Source: Geosiphon pyriformis
Taxonomy: Eukaryota > Glomeromycota > Glomeromycetes > Archaeosporales > Geosiphonaceae
DNA length: 64,000 nt
Assembly: GCA_016748015.1 (NCBI GenBank)
Contig: JAAOMT010000375.1
Coordinates: 115,096-179,095, forward strand
Reading direction: 5' to 3'
Within the stretch, counting starts at the first letter, position 1. Every line of letters starts with the position of its first letter. This document shows, piece after piece, positions 34,154 through 46,502 of this stretch. The position numbers and the translations under genes were made by a program. The notes under the pieces are model-generated. The model ran no database searches. It was not told the DNA's origin and worked only from the letters and a program-made list of their open reading frames with translations.

Positions 34154-35270
34154 AAATTCTTAACACTTTATTACTACAATAAAGCAGTGTACAAGAGAAG
34201 TTGAGACTTAAAAAAGAACTGGAAATATCAACAGATAATTTATTAGTAAAAGCTGGTTTTAAAGATGCTAAAAAAACAGTCATCTTTGTAATATATATAT
34301 TAGAAGCCAACTTTGGTATAGCAATAGATAAAACACTATTATTAACAAAAACTGAAACAAAAGCTGTATTGTTGGCTTTAAAAGCAGTATCTTACAAATG
34401 TAAACTAATATTAAACACAGATAGTTAGACAATAATGTTAACAGTTCAAAAATAATTGGCCAAAAACTTTCTTTTGTTTATTAGAAAACAGCTTAAAACT
34501 CTTAATTAGCATATATAAAATGCAATCAAAGCAGCAATAAGTGAAAAAAAAATTAATCTTACTATAAACAAAGTAGCTGCTTATGTTAGAATATCTGAAA
34601 ATAAAAAGGCTAACAAACTAGCCAAAGAAGTTATTGTTTTTGATACAATAAAATAGATCTATAATGCTAAGAATATCTGTTACATTCTCTTTTATAGAAA
34701 AGTGGAAATGAATTTAAATATTAGACACTTTTTAAGCCAACAGACTGGGCTTCAAACAGCTTTGAATTAGATAAACAATAGCAAAATCCAAGAGACACTA
34801 AGATTTTTAAACCAAGAGATAGATTGGAAGTACACAACCAAAGTTTAGAACTGAAATAGAAAAATATTATTAAGCTTTACTTCAGCTGAATTTTCAGCAA
34901 TGTGTATATTTATTATAAAATTATTTTACAATATGCTGCCAACAACAAAAGTAATATACAACTGAACAACTTTTACAAAATATGTCACATAAAAGTCAAA
35001 ACCAACCAGCACTTTTAAAAATGCTTTCTGAATACTTAAGAGGGCAAAAAACTAATAAATAATGTTAGAAATAAAAAAATGTGGTGTTTATTAAAAGCTG
35101 TAAAAAGAAAACATAAAACCTTAAATTCTGGAAAAAAAACTAATCTGTTTAATAAGTATATTATATTAACATCCAACATAGATCTGTTATGCAGAAGATT
35201 GATTAATAAACAATTTAGAAGAATTAATGCTTTTGCTAACATTAATTAAAATATTAACAATAATATATTT
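34154..35270 (+). mobile_element. LINE family 2 fragment (RNase H to C terminus)
   Basis: A plus-strand, 5'-truncated ORF2 remnant. RNase H at 34201-34428 has ISTDNLLVKAGF (D of the first motif), TKTETKAVLLAL and NTDS. It is colinear with the better copy at 43970-45060. It ends where an oppositely oriented ORF1-only element begins. Stops and AT drift are frequent. Confidence 0.75.
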
Positions 35271-35602
35271 TTTTTGTTAATGTGTAGCCATGCTGATTAT
35301 TTATTAGTTATGTCCACAAAATTGTGGTATTTTTATAAAGCCAGCTTACCCAATAATACAAAAATTACAAGATGTAATTAATCACAAGCAGAAAGCCCTA
35401 ACTACATATTAATACTACTTTTATTACCTAATGTATTAAACAAATCTAATTTATACATCTTACTCATAATACTAACAAGCTCATAACTATTTTTAACAAG
35501 ACTTAGCAGTCTAATCAAAATCCAATTTAATACTAAAAGGCTGATTTTCTCATAAATTCATCATAAGATCAAAGGTGTTATCATAAACAGAATAATCTTT
35601 AA

Positions 35603-35635
<33 letters not shown>

Positions 35636-35714
35636 TGTCATTATCATCATCTAATACTTTTTTCAAGCAAATCTATTTACACTTCTTTTTAAAGTTTGTT
35701 ATTCTTTTTTGTAT
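35271..35714 (-). mobile_element. ORF1-only LINE (HAL1-like), 3' fragment
   Basis: Starts on the plus strand with T8 then GTTAATGTGTAGCCATGC, the reverse of the shared LINE 2 3' end plus poly(A). It continues into the acidic C-terminal part of ORF1, where an ATT run at about 35600-35632 sits. It is cut by the 5' LTR of element B. Confidence 0.75.
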
Positions 35715-36451
35715 TGTTATAGTTAAAACTTATACTTCTTATTAATTATCACATATATTAGCCATTGATGTCACATAAATTAGCCACTCTATTTTTAGAA
35801 AGTAATCATTGATCTGATCAATAACCTGACCATTAACTTGATCATTGATCTGATCATTGACCTGATCAATGACCTAATTATTGATCTGATTATTGATCTA
35901 GTCGTTGATTTGATTATTGACTACTTTTAACAGCTATATAAGTGATAAATCTCTTAGCTGTAGAAAAGCATGTAAAAATTAAAGAAATAAAGAAATAAAA
36001 TAACAACTTTATCTCAATCCTTCTCTTATTGCTAATTTTTTTTTCCCTACCTTCAAGTATCTGAACATCTTAAAGATAAAAAACTACTTGTTGGCATTTA
36101 CCTATTCTTTTCCTGAAACATGTAATTGCAGCATTTGAAGACTATTGAATAAAATGTGACTGAAGAATATATTTGATATCTGATATTGAATTCTAAGAGC
36201 ACTGACATGAGGCATAGAATTATACCAGATGTGATCAATTATTAACAGTACAGACTATCCCTCTACCTTCAAATTCTCTGGCTATCTTTGAAAAGTATAA
36301 TAACTGAGATATTTTATAAGACTGATCTTGCATATTAAATCCATACTTATTTAATTCACTCTTTGAAGTTGAATTCCCTTTGATTATTTCCATCACCCTA
36401 CAATCCTGTTTTCTCTTGCTATTTGTTAGCTTGTTACTCCAACCTGTAACA
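35715..36451 (+). repeat. 5' LTR of element B (737 bp)
   Basis: Starts TGTTATAGTTAAAAC and ends CTGTAACA, with about 9 units of the 12-bp repeat and TATATAAG at 35935. The primer-binding site TGGTGCTCCCTG follows. Confidence 0.88.
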
Positions 36452-36503
36452 TAAAAGTGGTGCTCCCTGTGAGGTTGTCAAAATCCACTTTGTTTTCTAT
36501 TGT

Positions 36504-38057
36504 ATGGGTGATTATTTATATCTGCCATAATAATAAGAAGAACACTTTAGAGCACACAACAAAAATGATCTAGATTTTATTGAATTTAATCCTTTGCTCT
36601 TCTGCTTGATTTGCTTCCTCATTGAAAAACAATCCAGTAGACAATTCCAAGACTTTTGAAACTGGTTTCTGAATGAGCATTCAGCTAAAACCTACACAGC
36701 TTATACAATCTATTACTTTGACCAAGCTTATTTTAAAGATGACTTTGAAGAAAGAAACAACAATATTAATTAGCTCTTATATTTTGCAATCTTTAAACAA
36801 CAGCCTCCTGATTTCGAATATCTGAATCATCAAATCCACATTTGGATTGCTGCCCATCAATTAACAGAAACTTCTCTTGAAACAGAAGAAGAAAGCTATC
36901 AAATCGCTCTTGTTTTTGATCTCTTTTCAAGTGAATCAGAACACTCCACACAAACAGTTATATCTGAACCAATGGCTCAAGACCCTTTACAACAAAACAT
37001 TCTGATTGTCCTCCAAGATATACAAACTGCTTTAGGGCGAAAAAACAACAACCCATTACCATTATTCAGAGGTAATGCCCAAGATTCAATTGAATAACTG
37101 AATGATTTTGAGAGAGTTGCCACAGCAAACCAATATGATAATAAATACAAATTCTAAATCGTTGGTGGCTATTTCCAAGACTCTTCTGCTACATGGTTCT
37201 CACAAGAAACCAATGCCAATGCTCAGCAAAGAATCATTAGATGGGCACCAGCAAATACTGGAGAAAACAACACTTTTTTCACTACCTGGTTGGAAACAAA
37301 ATTTAGAACTCCCATCTTAATTTCAAAATGGTGTATGAAATTAGAAAGAAGAACTCAAGGCCCTGGTAAGGTTGTGACAGAATATGCCAAAGCAATAAGA
37401 AAACTTATTAAATGGATAGACTCTGAAAGAAATTAGACAGAAGAGCAGAAAATACATTCTTTCACAAAAGAACTGAAAACTGATCTATCATATGCTCTTT
37501 GGCCTCTCCTGGCTTTAAAAAATAATCTCACAATAAATATGGCCATTGAACTTACTTAGAGAATAGAAGACAATCAAAGAATGCACCTAGGATCCACATT
37601 TCCAGTTTTTGCTCCTGCTCTTGTTATGGCTTCTGCTCCCCAAATGGCTACTACTTCTTTTGCTGCCCAAACTCAAGACCCAAATGAACAGTTAATAAAT
37701 AGACTTACAACTAATCTTGTCTGGCTATTAGAACCATTAGCCTAAGCAGTCAGAGACAATCAGCAACCCCAAAGACCCAGATTTGAATTCTGCTTCAATC
37801 AGCTCCAGCAACTATCATATTAAAGACAACAAAATCGTGGCCAACCTGTGTGCTATTATTGTGAACTAACTGGACACTTTTCCAGAAACTGTAACAATCT
37901 TCTATTGCCTCCTCCAGCTCCCAGAAATAATAACACCCAGAATAACAGACCCAACAATAATAATGTTTCCAATCAAAGATCTAATCATGCCAACATCAAT
38001 TTCTTTGGAAAGGATCCCTTAGTTGAAGCTACTGTTTATCAGCCTTTAAACTGGTAG
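36504..38057 (+). pseudogene. gag of element B (many stops)
   Basis: Same frame and length (518 codons including the stop) as gag of A, from ATG 36504 to TAG 38055. Three stops in a row near codon 10 sit where A and D read Gln, and more follow. The knuckle near 37850 reads CYYCELTGHFSRNC, keeping C, C, H and C. It has the same end, TTTAAAC TGG TAG. Confidence 0.85.
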
Positions 38058-38081
38058 GTGCACTTTCAAAGGGTAAAAGTG
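38045..38081 (+). promoter_or_regulatory. Predicted -1 frameshift signal of element B
   Basis: T TTA AAC (38045-38051), TGGTAGG spacer, then TGCACTTT and AAAGTGCA forming a perfect 8-bp stem with a 9-nt loop. The first pol ATG is 96 nt from the first base of the heptamer, as in A, C and D. Confidence 0.78.
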
Positions 38082-40738
38082 CAAGCCAACCAGAAAAAAA
38101 CTCTTTTTATGCTTTTAACCTAACTGATAATAATTATAATATGGATGAATTAGCAATCAACACCTTTGAATCAACCAGAAAAAAGAAAAAAGCCAAGATT
38201 GATTTCATTTTGGATCCAAATAAAGCATCCAAATCATCTGCTGATAACAATGAGCCACCAAAGGCTAAGGTTTTTAAAAATCTTCCAAAGTTGGAACCCC
38301 CAAAAATTGTACAAAAATCTGGACTCTATTCTGTTGTTAAAAATTTCATAGAAACCCCAGCACACATTACATTTGGCCAATTAATGACCCATCCACAGTT
38401 CAGAAAAGATCTTCGCAAATTATTGATACCAAAGAAGAAGACACCAAAAACCAACAAACATCCTCACCAAGCTGGACTTGTTGATAACAGCAATGTCACC
38501 CCTCTAATTTGTAAAGCCCAAGTGGCTGGTTACTTCATTGATCTGATCCTAAACAGTGGATCATCTGTTAGTGTAATTGCCAAACATTTTCTTGAAGCAA
38601 TTGGCAGAAAAATTGATGAGCCTTCCACAAGACCAATGACCAATGTATATGGTGACAAGAAGAAAGACTTGGGCATAGCCAAAGCTATTTCTGTCCACAT
38701 CAATAGTATTAGCATTGAAACTGATATGAAAGTATCTAAAGCAAAAGAGTACACTATTATTGTTGGTAATGAATGGCTTAAGAAAGCCAAAGCACTACTT
38801 GACTATGAACTTTGTGAGCTAATCATCAAATATAGTAAAAAACCTATTGTGGTTAAATGCTGTTATTGGACAACTTTTCCAGTAACCAAACAGAACCAAG
38901 AAGAAAAACAATCAGATGAATCAGATAATAATGAGAGCAATGATAAAGAAGATCAAGAAAAACTAAAAGAAACTGCTGAACTCACTTATACTATCTTCAC
39001 TAGCAATGACAAGTCACTAAATAATGTTAAAGCTAACAAAAAAAGAATCATAATAAATGGCAAGCTAATCTGCTGGCCCTACTATAATATTCTCAGAAGA
39101 ATCTTTGACAGAAAACCTAGCAAGAAAGCAAAATACAGTTATTGGTGGCATGGTTTTTGTGCACAGTGCTGGTGTAATAAATTTTTGTATTCACCAAGTG
39201 ATGAATGCAAATTCTGCCTAATCTATTACAAAGATTGGGAACCAATTAGCTTAATACCTCAAGAAAAACTTAAAGAAGTACAAAAGTCTTTTGAGAATAA
39301 ACCATCTGAAATCCAATTACTAGTTGTAGAACAAAGAGAACTTTTTTCTAAAGAAAGAAAAATAGACATTGAAAATTTGTTGGCTAGAAATAGCCCAGTT
39401 ATCTCAAATGAAAGTGATACTTCCAGACAAACCCATGTGATACAACATACTATTACCACCAAAAAAACTCACTCCATTCATTTAAAGTCTTATCAATCCA
39501 ATTGACATAATAATGAGTTTATTAAGAAAGAGATAAACTGGATAAAAGATCTTGAATTCATACAAGAAACTAAGAGTAAATGGGCTTTCCCAGTTGTAGT
39601 AGTATTCAAGAAAAGTGGAACTCTACACTTCTGTGTTGACTATTACCAACTAAATGCCATCACTATAAGAAACATATACTTACTTCCCAAAATTGATGCA
39701 ATGCTAGATAAATTCAATAGTGCTGCTTTCTTTTCAACTATTGACTTAACTGCTGGATTCTGGCAAGTAGAGATAGATCCAGAAAGCAGAAAAAAAACTG
39801 CCTTCATCACCAAGTATGGCACCTATGAATTTACTGTCATGTCTTTTGGTTTCACCAATGCTCCTCCCACCTTTCAACACTTGATGGACAAAGTATTTGA
39901 ATCAGTAAAAGAAAACTTTGTTCTGGTCTACTTAAACGACATAATGGTCTACTCAAAAACTTGGAATGAACACCTTGAATATTTACAGAAGGTTTTTGAC
40001 CTGTTCAGAAATGCTGGCCTCAAGATAAACCCAATCAAATTTTTCTTTGGACACCAATTCACCCAGTTCTTTGGTCATCTTGTTACAAAAGATGGAATCT
40101 TCCCTAACCCAGCTAAAGTTGAAAAAGTTCAGAACATTAGACAATCAATAAATGTTCCTAAATTACACTCTTTCCTTGGTTTGGCCTCTTACTATTACAA
40201 ATTTATTAAGGATTTCTCCAAAATCGCCTTTCCTCTCAATCAGCTACTCAGGAAAAATGTCAATTATCACTGGAGCACTCATCAACAAAAAGCTTTTGAA
40301 TTTCTGAAAGAAAAACTTGTTACAGAACCAATTCTCAAACAACCTGATCTGGACCAATCTTTTATCCTCCACACTGATGCATCTGGTTATGAACTTGGTG
40401 CTGTCCTTTTACAGAAAGATGAAAATGGCAGAGAATATGTTATAGCATATACCAGTAGATCCTTTATACCAGCAGAAAAAAACTATTCAGTTACTGAACA
40501 AAAATGTTTAGCAGTAGTTTGGACTATCAACTACTGGAATCAATATCTTTTTGGTGTAAAATTCTTAGTGGTAACAGATCATTAAGCCTTGGTTTGGCTG
40601 TGCAAGAAAAAAAAGCTGGAACACAAACAAATAACTTACTGGATACTCCACTTGGATGAATTTGACTATGATATTCAACACCACAAAGGAGCAAATCATC
40701 AAAACACCAATGTTCTATTTAGACTTACCATCCAGTAA
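38045..40738 (+). pseudogene. pol of element B: protease, Cys-rich domain, RT, RNase H
   Basis: A single frame with only two internal stops (TGA 39503, TAA 40583) before its end at TAA 40736. The protease site reads NSGSS, the Asp of DSG replaced by Asn. The Cys-rich segment CAQCWC..DECKFC lies near 39160-39220. RT has FSTIDLTAGFWQVEI and FGFTNAPPTFQ, but the catalytic box is YLND (39930-39941), a GAC-to-AAC change. RNase H has HTDASGYELGAVL. The first ATG is at 38141. Confidence 0.88.
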
Positions 40739-40802
40739 TAATACAACCTCTCAAACCAAACCAACTTAATTATTAGTAACTTTTTTATAAACAAACACAA
40801 TA

Positions 40803-42092
40803 ATAGACTTGGACAACTACTCTGTCTTAATAGAATTTTTGAATAAAAGACAATACCCACCAAAATACACTTAACAGTAAAGAGAACATTTGCACAAACA
40901 ATCAAATTTCTATTTGATTCACCAGAACCAATTATACAAAAGAAACAGAAAAGATTCTGACCACTCTCAGAGAGTCATCAGATTTGAAGAAAGAGAAATT
41001 GTAATATACAATATACATACTAACCCATTAGCTAGACACTTTGGAAAAACAAAAACAATTCAGAAAACTTTAGTTCATTATTATTGGCCTACTTTGTGAA
41101 AGAACATTGCTGAATACATCAAAATCTATGACATTTGCCAAAGAAAAAGCAAATCTAATCGCAAAGAAGATATCCATTCAATCTCTGTTGGTTAACCATT
41201 TGACAGAATTGGTATAGATGTTGTTGGATTTTTAACAATAACTCCTAATAACAACAGATACATTATTATAGCTACTAACTATCTTACAAAGTAAGTAAAA
41301 GCAAGAGCCACTCCAGACTAAACAGTAGTCTCAATAGCCAATTTCATTTATGAAGATATCATCTGCTGTCATAGCTGCTCCAAAGAACTTTTATCTGATA
41401 AAGAAAGAGCTTTTTTCAGTATACTGGTTGAAGAACTTTGTAGAAAAATGGGAATACATCATAAACTTTCCTCCCCTTATTACCCCCAAACAAATGGCCT
41501 AGTAAAATGTTTTAATAGAACATTATGTAAAACCCTAGCCAAAACCAGTGAAGAAACAAACTTATAGGACAAAGTACTGCCTTTAGCTTTGTTTGCTTAT
41601 AGAACTGTGAATTATGACATAACAAGTTATGAACTTTTTTATCTGCTCTATAGATGCATGGCAATACTACTAATAGAAACTGACATTGAAACAATACCCT
41701 TTGAAGAGATCACAATAGAAAATTACAAAAACATTTTGCAAAGAAGACTTGGTATCATTCTTGACTCCTTGGTAAAAGCACGAATAATTGCTTTTGAAAA
41801 GATAAAACAGTTCCAAGAAAAGCTTAAAAGAAAGAAAACCTATAAAACACTTTCTTTAAGTATTGGTGACTTGGTATTGGAATACTATTCAGATAGAAAC
41901 AATGTTTATGGTGATAAATTCTCTAACCAGTGGAAAGAACCTTTTATAGTCAACAAAGTTTTGAACAATGGTTCTTATATTCTTCAAGATTAATTCAGAA
42001 CAATCTTTAATAATCATCCTGTTCATGGTACACGACTTAAGAAATATTATAAATGACTTGATTGGCTGTCTGTTGTGGTAATACTGACTTAA
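40803..42092 (+). pseudogene. Integrase of element B (inactive)
   Basis: Colinear with integrase of A. The zinc region reads IYDICQRK (one Cys to Tyr). The core keeps IGIDVVG and LLSDKERAF, but NGLVERF has become NGLVKCF, removing the catalytic Glu. Several stops lie at former Trp/Gln positions (about 41098, 41194, 41293, 41565). The C-terminal WKEPFIVNKVL module is intact. Confidence 0.82.
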
Positions 42093-42157
42093 ATAATCAG
42101 CAAAAATCAAGTATAAATAAATACACTATTTCCAAAATAGAGGTATCTTCAATTGAC

Positions 42158-42847
42158 ATGAACAATTATTTTCTGGATCAAAACATTCAAAACACCTTCT
42201 ATACTCTTCATGAATATTAGATCAAAAATTATCCAAATGCTACTTTGACCATTGGAAAACAAACCACCATAACTAATAACAGTAGAACACATACTGTTAT
42301 TAGACTAAAGAAAACTACTACCAGAAGAAAAAAAATTGGTAGCAAAATAGATAAATATCTGTTGGAAAGTATAACAGCAGCTATACTTCTACCTTCTAAC
42401 ACAATTGGAAAAACACTTTAAGAAATCTTATCCATAGACAAAAACTTGTTATATGGAAGACAATTAGAACTCTATGGTTACCTTGGTGAAATCATAGAGA
42501 ATATGAAACTTATAAAGAAAACAACTTCAGAGATACAGACAAAAATTTTGGGCATTATATAGTTAGATGTCCCAAGAGTTTTAACTATTGCTAAAAGAGC
42601 CAAAACTCTAATACAAAGATTTGGTCTCTTAGATACAAAACTTATTTTGTTTCAAGTGTTATATATCTTATTCACAAAAGACTTCAACAAACTAGTTAGC
42701 TTTGAGTTAGATAAAACTCTTTCAATAGATCACATCATAAATAGCTTGATTTTGCCGGAGCTTAATCTCTTTGGAGAGGATAATGTTATGGTTGAAACTT
42801 ATACTTCTTATCAATTATCACATGTATTAGCCACTGATGTCACATAA
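42158..42847 (+). pseudogene. Extra ORF of element B, 229 codons, ends in the 3' LTR
   Basis: Same unknown protein as in A (32798) and C (49348). It runs from MNNYFLDQNIQN to a TAA at 42845, staying in one frame. The last 21 codons (VMVETYTSYQ to TDVT) are LTR sequence. A few TAG/TAA codons interrupt it at former Trp/Gln. Predicted to be soluble and Lys-rich; function unknown. Confidence 0.7.
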
Positions 42848-43496
42848 ATTAGCCACTCTATTTTTAGAAAGTAATCATTAATCTGATCAATGACCTGACT
42901 GTTAACCTAATTATTGACCTGATTATTGAACTGATCATTGACCTAGTTGTTGACCTGATCATTGACTACTTTTGACAGCTATATAAGTGATGAATCTCTT
43001 AGCTGTAGAAAAACATGTAAAAATTAAAGAAATAAAGAAATAAAATAACAATTTCATCTCAATCCTTCTCTTATTGCTAATTTCCCTTTCTCTACTTTCA
43101 AGTATCTGAACATCTTAAAGATAAAAGACTACTTGTTGGCATTTATCTATTCTTTTCCTGAAATGTGTAATTGCAGCATTTAAAGACTATTGAATAAAAC
43201 ATGACTGAAGAGTATATTTAATATCTAATATTGAATTTTAAGAGCACTGATGTAAAACATAAAATTATACCAGATGTGATCAATTGTTAACAGTACAGAC
43301 TATCTCTTTACCTTCAGATTCTCTGGTTATTTTTGAAAAGTATAGCAACTAAGATATTTTATAAGACTGATCTTGTATATTGAATCCATACTTATCTAAT
43401 TCACTCTTTGAAGTTGAATTCCCTTTGATTATTTTCATCACCTTACAATCCTGTTCTCTCTTGCTATCTATTAGCTTGTTACTCCAACCCATAACA
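42784..43496 (+). repeat. 3' LTR of element B (713 bp)
   Basis: Starts TGTTATGGTTGAAACTT and ends CCCATAACA; it has the 12-bp block, a TATATAAG box and polyadenylation-like AATAAA strings. Its first 64 bases also encode the end of the extra ORF. Confidence 0.9.
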
Positions 43497-45527
43497 GTAT
43501 ACTTGAATACCCTATCAATAAATGATCTAGACTAGGCATTAATTTAATAGCTAATATTATGCAGATTATGGAGAAAAAAAACATCTTATTCAGGAGCAAT
43601 GATAACACACATAAGGTACCTGAATCTTCAAGACCACAGACATATTTAATTGAGACTGTTATACCTTCAGATACAACCTACAATAAGATCAGAAACTTTT
43701 TAAGAAAGGAGAACATTTTGTATTTACATCAAATATAGAACAAAGATGAGATATTGATGACATAGATAGACTTCACAAGGAAGTATAGGCAAAACAATAG
43801 TGGTAGAATTCTCAGATAGTTTAAGATTTTAGAGTCTACAATTATTATAAATAAGTACAGGAAAATTAATGTAGCACAATGTGAAGTTTTGGAAATGCAC
43901 AAACTGACTAACCAAATACCAAATGATTTTGAAATGATGCAAAGAGATACTATTTACATTCATATCCCTGACACTTTATTAACACAATGGAGGAGTGTAT
44001 AAGAGAAGTTGAGATTCAGAAAAAAAATAAAAATATCAACAGATGGCTTACTGATAGAAGCTGGTTTTGAAAATGCAAAAGAAGAAACTGCTTTCATAAC
44101 ATATAGAATAGAGACTAAATTTGGTATAGCAGTTAATAGAACATTATTGTTAACAAAAACAGAAGCAAAGGCTGTATTATTGGCTTTGGAAACAGTACCT
44201 TACAAATACAAACTAATAATAAACACAGATAGTTAAGCAGTAATGTCAATAGCTCAGAAATAGTTGTCCAAAGATGTTTTCTTGTCTGTTAGAAATCAGC
44301 TCAAAACTTTAAACTGGCACATATAGAATGCAATCAGAACAATAATAAGTGAAAAGAGGATTAATCTCAACATGAACAAAGTGGTATATTAGAAAATAAG
44401 AAGGCTAACAAACTGGCCAAAAAATCTACTATTCTTGACACTATGAGGTGGACCTACAATGCTAAAAAGACTGCATATATTTTTTTTTGCAAAGGTGTTG
44501 AATTGGATTTAAATATTAGACATTTTCTGAGCAAATAGACTAGTCTTTAAGCAGCTTTAGATTGGATAGACAACAACAAAGTCCAAGAAACAATAGGATC
44601 TTTAGACCAAGATATAGACTGGATGTGCACAACCAAAATCTGAAATTGGGATGGTAGAATAGTATCAGGTTTCACCTTAGCTGGTTCTTTAATAATACAT
44701 ACATTTCTTATAAAATCATTTCACAACATGCTGTTAACAGCAGAGATGCTATACAATTGATGTCCCCTTGTATACCTAAACAATTTTTGCAAAATATGTC
44801 ACAGGAAAGTGGAAACCAACTGGTACTTTTGGGAATGCTCTCTAAATATCCAAGAGAGCAAGATACTAATTAATAATGTAAGAAATAGGTGGATACAATG
44901 CCTATTACAGGCTGTGGAAGGGAAACAAAAAGCCCTAAACACTAATGAAAAGATTGTACTGTCTAATAAATACATCATGTCATCATCCAACATAGATCTG
45001 CTATGTAAAAGATTGATCAATAAGCAATTTGGAAGAATCAATGCTTTTGTTGACATCGACCTAAAAACTAATAATAATATATTAATTAAGGTGTGTAAAT
45101 GGACAGTTATTCAAGCAAAGAATATATTGTGGGGAGAATGGTGCAGATTGCAAACTGAATAAAAAAAATCAAAAGGTATTGATAACAGGGTCAAGAAAAA
45201 TCTATCTGATGATTTCAACATATATAACACATTAAAGAATAGTGGTAGGAATACTGGCAAACTTATAGTCAAAATAGGTGAAGTATTCACACAGTGTAAT
45301 AATATATTGACTAATGTTTTTTGTGATAAGAGTACTTTGTATAATAGTGTAATACCACATAGATTTTCTGGTTATACTAGTGTGTAGTTAGACATAACCA
45401 TTTAGTGGTTAGCCACATCTTGTAATTTAGTTTATTGGATGAGTTGGCTTTATGAAAAGATCATGCTTTATGAGTGTAGCTAAACTAATAAAAGACCAGC
45501 ATGGCTACACATTAACAAAAAAAAAAT
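43497..45527 (+). mobile_element. LINE family 2, 5'-truncated copy with intact 3' end
   Basis: ORF2 remnant with RNase H at 44009-44236 (STDGLLIEAGF, TKTEAKAVLLAL, NTDS) and a further C-terminal region at 44809-45162 and 45190-45390 that ends GYTSV-stop at about 45387. A 140-bp 3' UTR follows, ending CTACACATTAAC and A10. The first 450 bp are low in recognisable motifs; they may be the RT thumb region, but no RT box is visible. The 3' UTR is shared with the ORF1-only elements. Confidence 0.75.
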
Positions 45528-46502
45528 AACAGCAGCTATACTTTCATCTTCCAGCACAATTGGAAAAACACTCCAAGAAATCTTATCTATAGACAAAAAC
45601 TTGTCATATGGAAGGCAATTAGAACTCTATAGTCACCTTGGTGAAATCATAGAGAATATGAAACTCATGAAGAAACAACTTCAGAAATACAGACAGAAAT
45701 TTTGGGCATTATACAGTTAGATGTTCTAAGAGTTTTAATTATTGCTAGAAGAGCCAAAACTCTAATACAAAGATTTGGTCTTTTGGATACAAAACTTATT
45801 TCACCTCAAGTATTATATACCCTATCTATGAAAAACTTCAACAAACTAGTTAGCTTTGAACAAGATAAAACTCTTTAAATAGATTACATCATAAATAGCT
45901 TGATTTTGCTGGAGCTCAATCTCTTTGGAAAAGATAATATTATGGTTGAAACTTATACTTCTTATTAATTATCACATGTATTAGCCATTGATGTCATATA
46001 AATTAGCCACTCTATTTTTAGAAAGTGATCATTGATCTAGTTGTTGACCTGATCATTGACTACTTTTGATAGCTATATAAGCAATGAATCTCTTAGCTGT
46101 AGAAAAACATATAGAAATCAAGAAAATCAAATAAATAAAATAACAACTTTCATTTCAATCTTTTTCTTATTGCTAATTTTTCTTTCCCTACTTTCAAGTA
46201 TTTGAACATTTTGGGATAAAAAATTACTTGTTGGTTATTCCTTACCCTTTTTCTGAAATGTGTAATTGTAGCATTTGAAAATTATTGAATAAAATGTAAT
46301 TGAAAAATACATCTGATACCTGATATTGAATTCTAAGAGTGCTGACATGAGACAAAAAATTATACCAGGTGTGATTATTTGTTGACAGTACAGACTATCT
46401 TTCTACCTGCTCTTTGAAATTGAATTCTCTTTGATTCTTTTCATCACCCTACAATTCTGTTTTCTCTTGCTATCTGTTAGCTTGTTACTTTAACCCATAA
46501 CA
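45528..46502 (+). mobile_element. Gypsy copy E, 3' end (extra ORF and 3' LTR)
   Basis: Begins inside the extra ORF (equivalent to B from about 42377) and runs through the polypurine region into an LTR at 45938-46502 that begins TATTATGG and ends CATAACA. At the site where A and B have TGA/TAG in the extra ORF, this copy reads CAG, showing that codon was sense. The 5' part is absent. It is followed at once by minus-strand copy F. Confidence 0.8.
45938..46502 (+). repeat. 3' LTR of gypsy copy E (565 bp)
   Basis: Colinear with the other LTRs of this family, with a short 12-bp block (about two units). The TG start is changed to TA. Confidence 0.82.

Larger units (their letters stand above)
35715..43496 (+). 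mobile_element. Ty3/gypsy element B, complete, 7,782 bp with both LTRs
   Basis: Same layout as element A. LTRs lie at 35715-36451 and 42784-43496. GTAT flanks both sides (35711-35714 and 43497-43500). Its RT box reads YLND and its integrase has lost the Glu of DDE, so the copy is dead. It preserves the longest continuous pol frame and the most complete extra ORF in the window. Confidence 0.9.
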
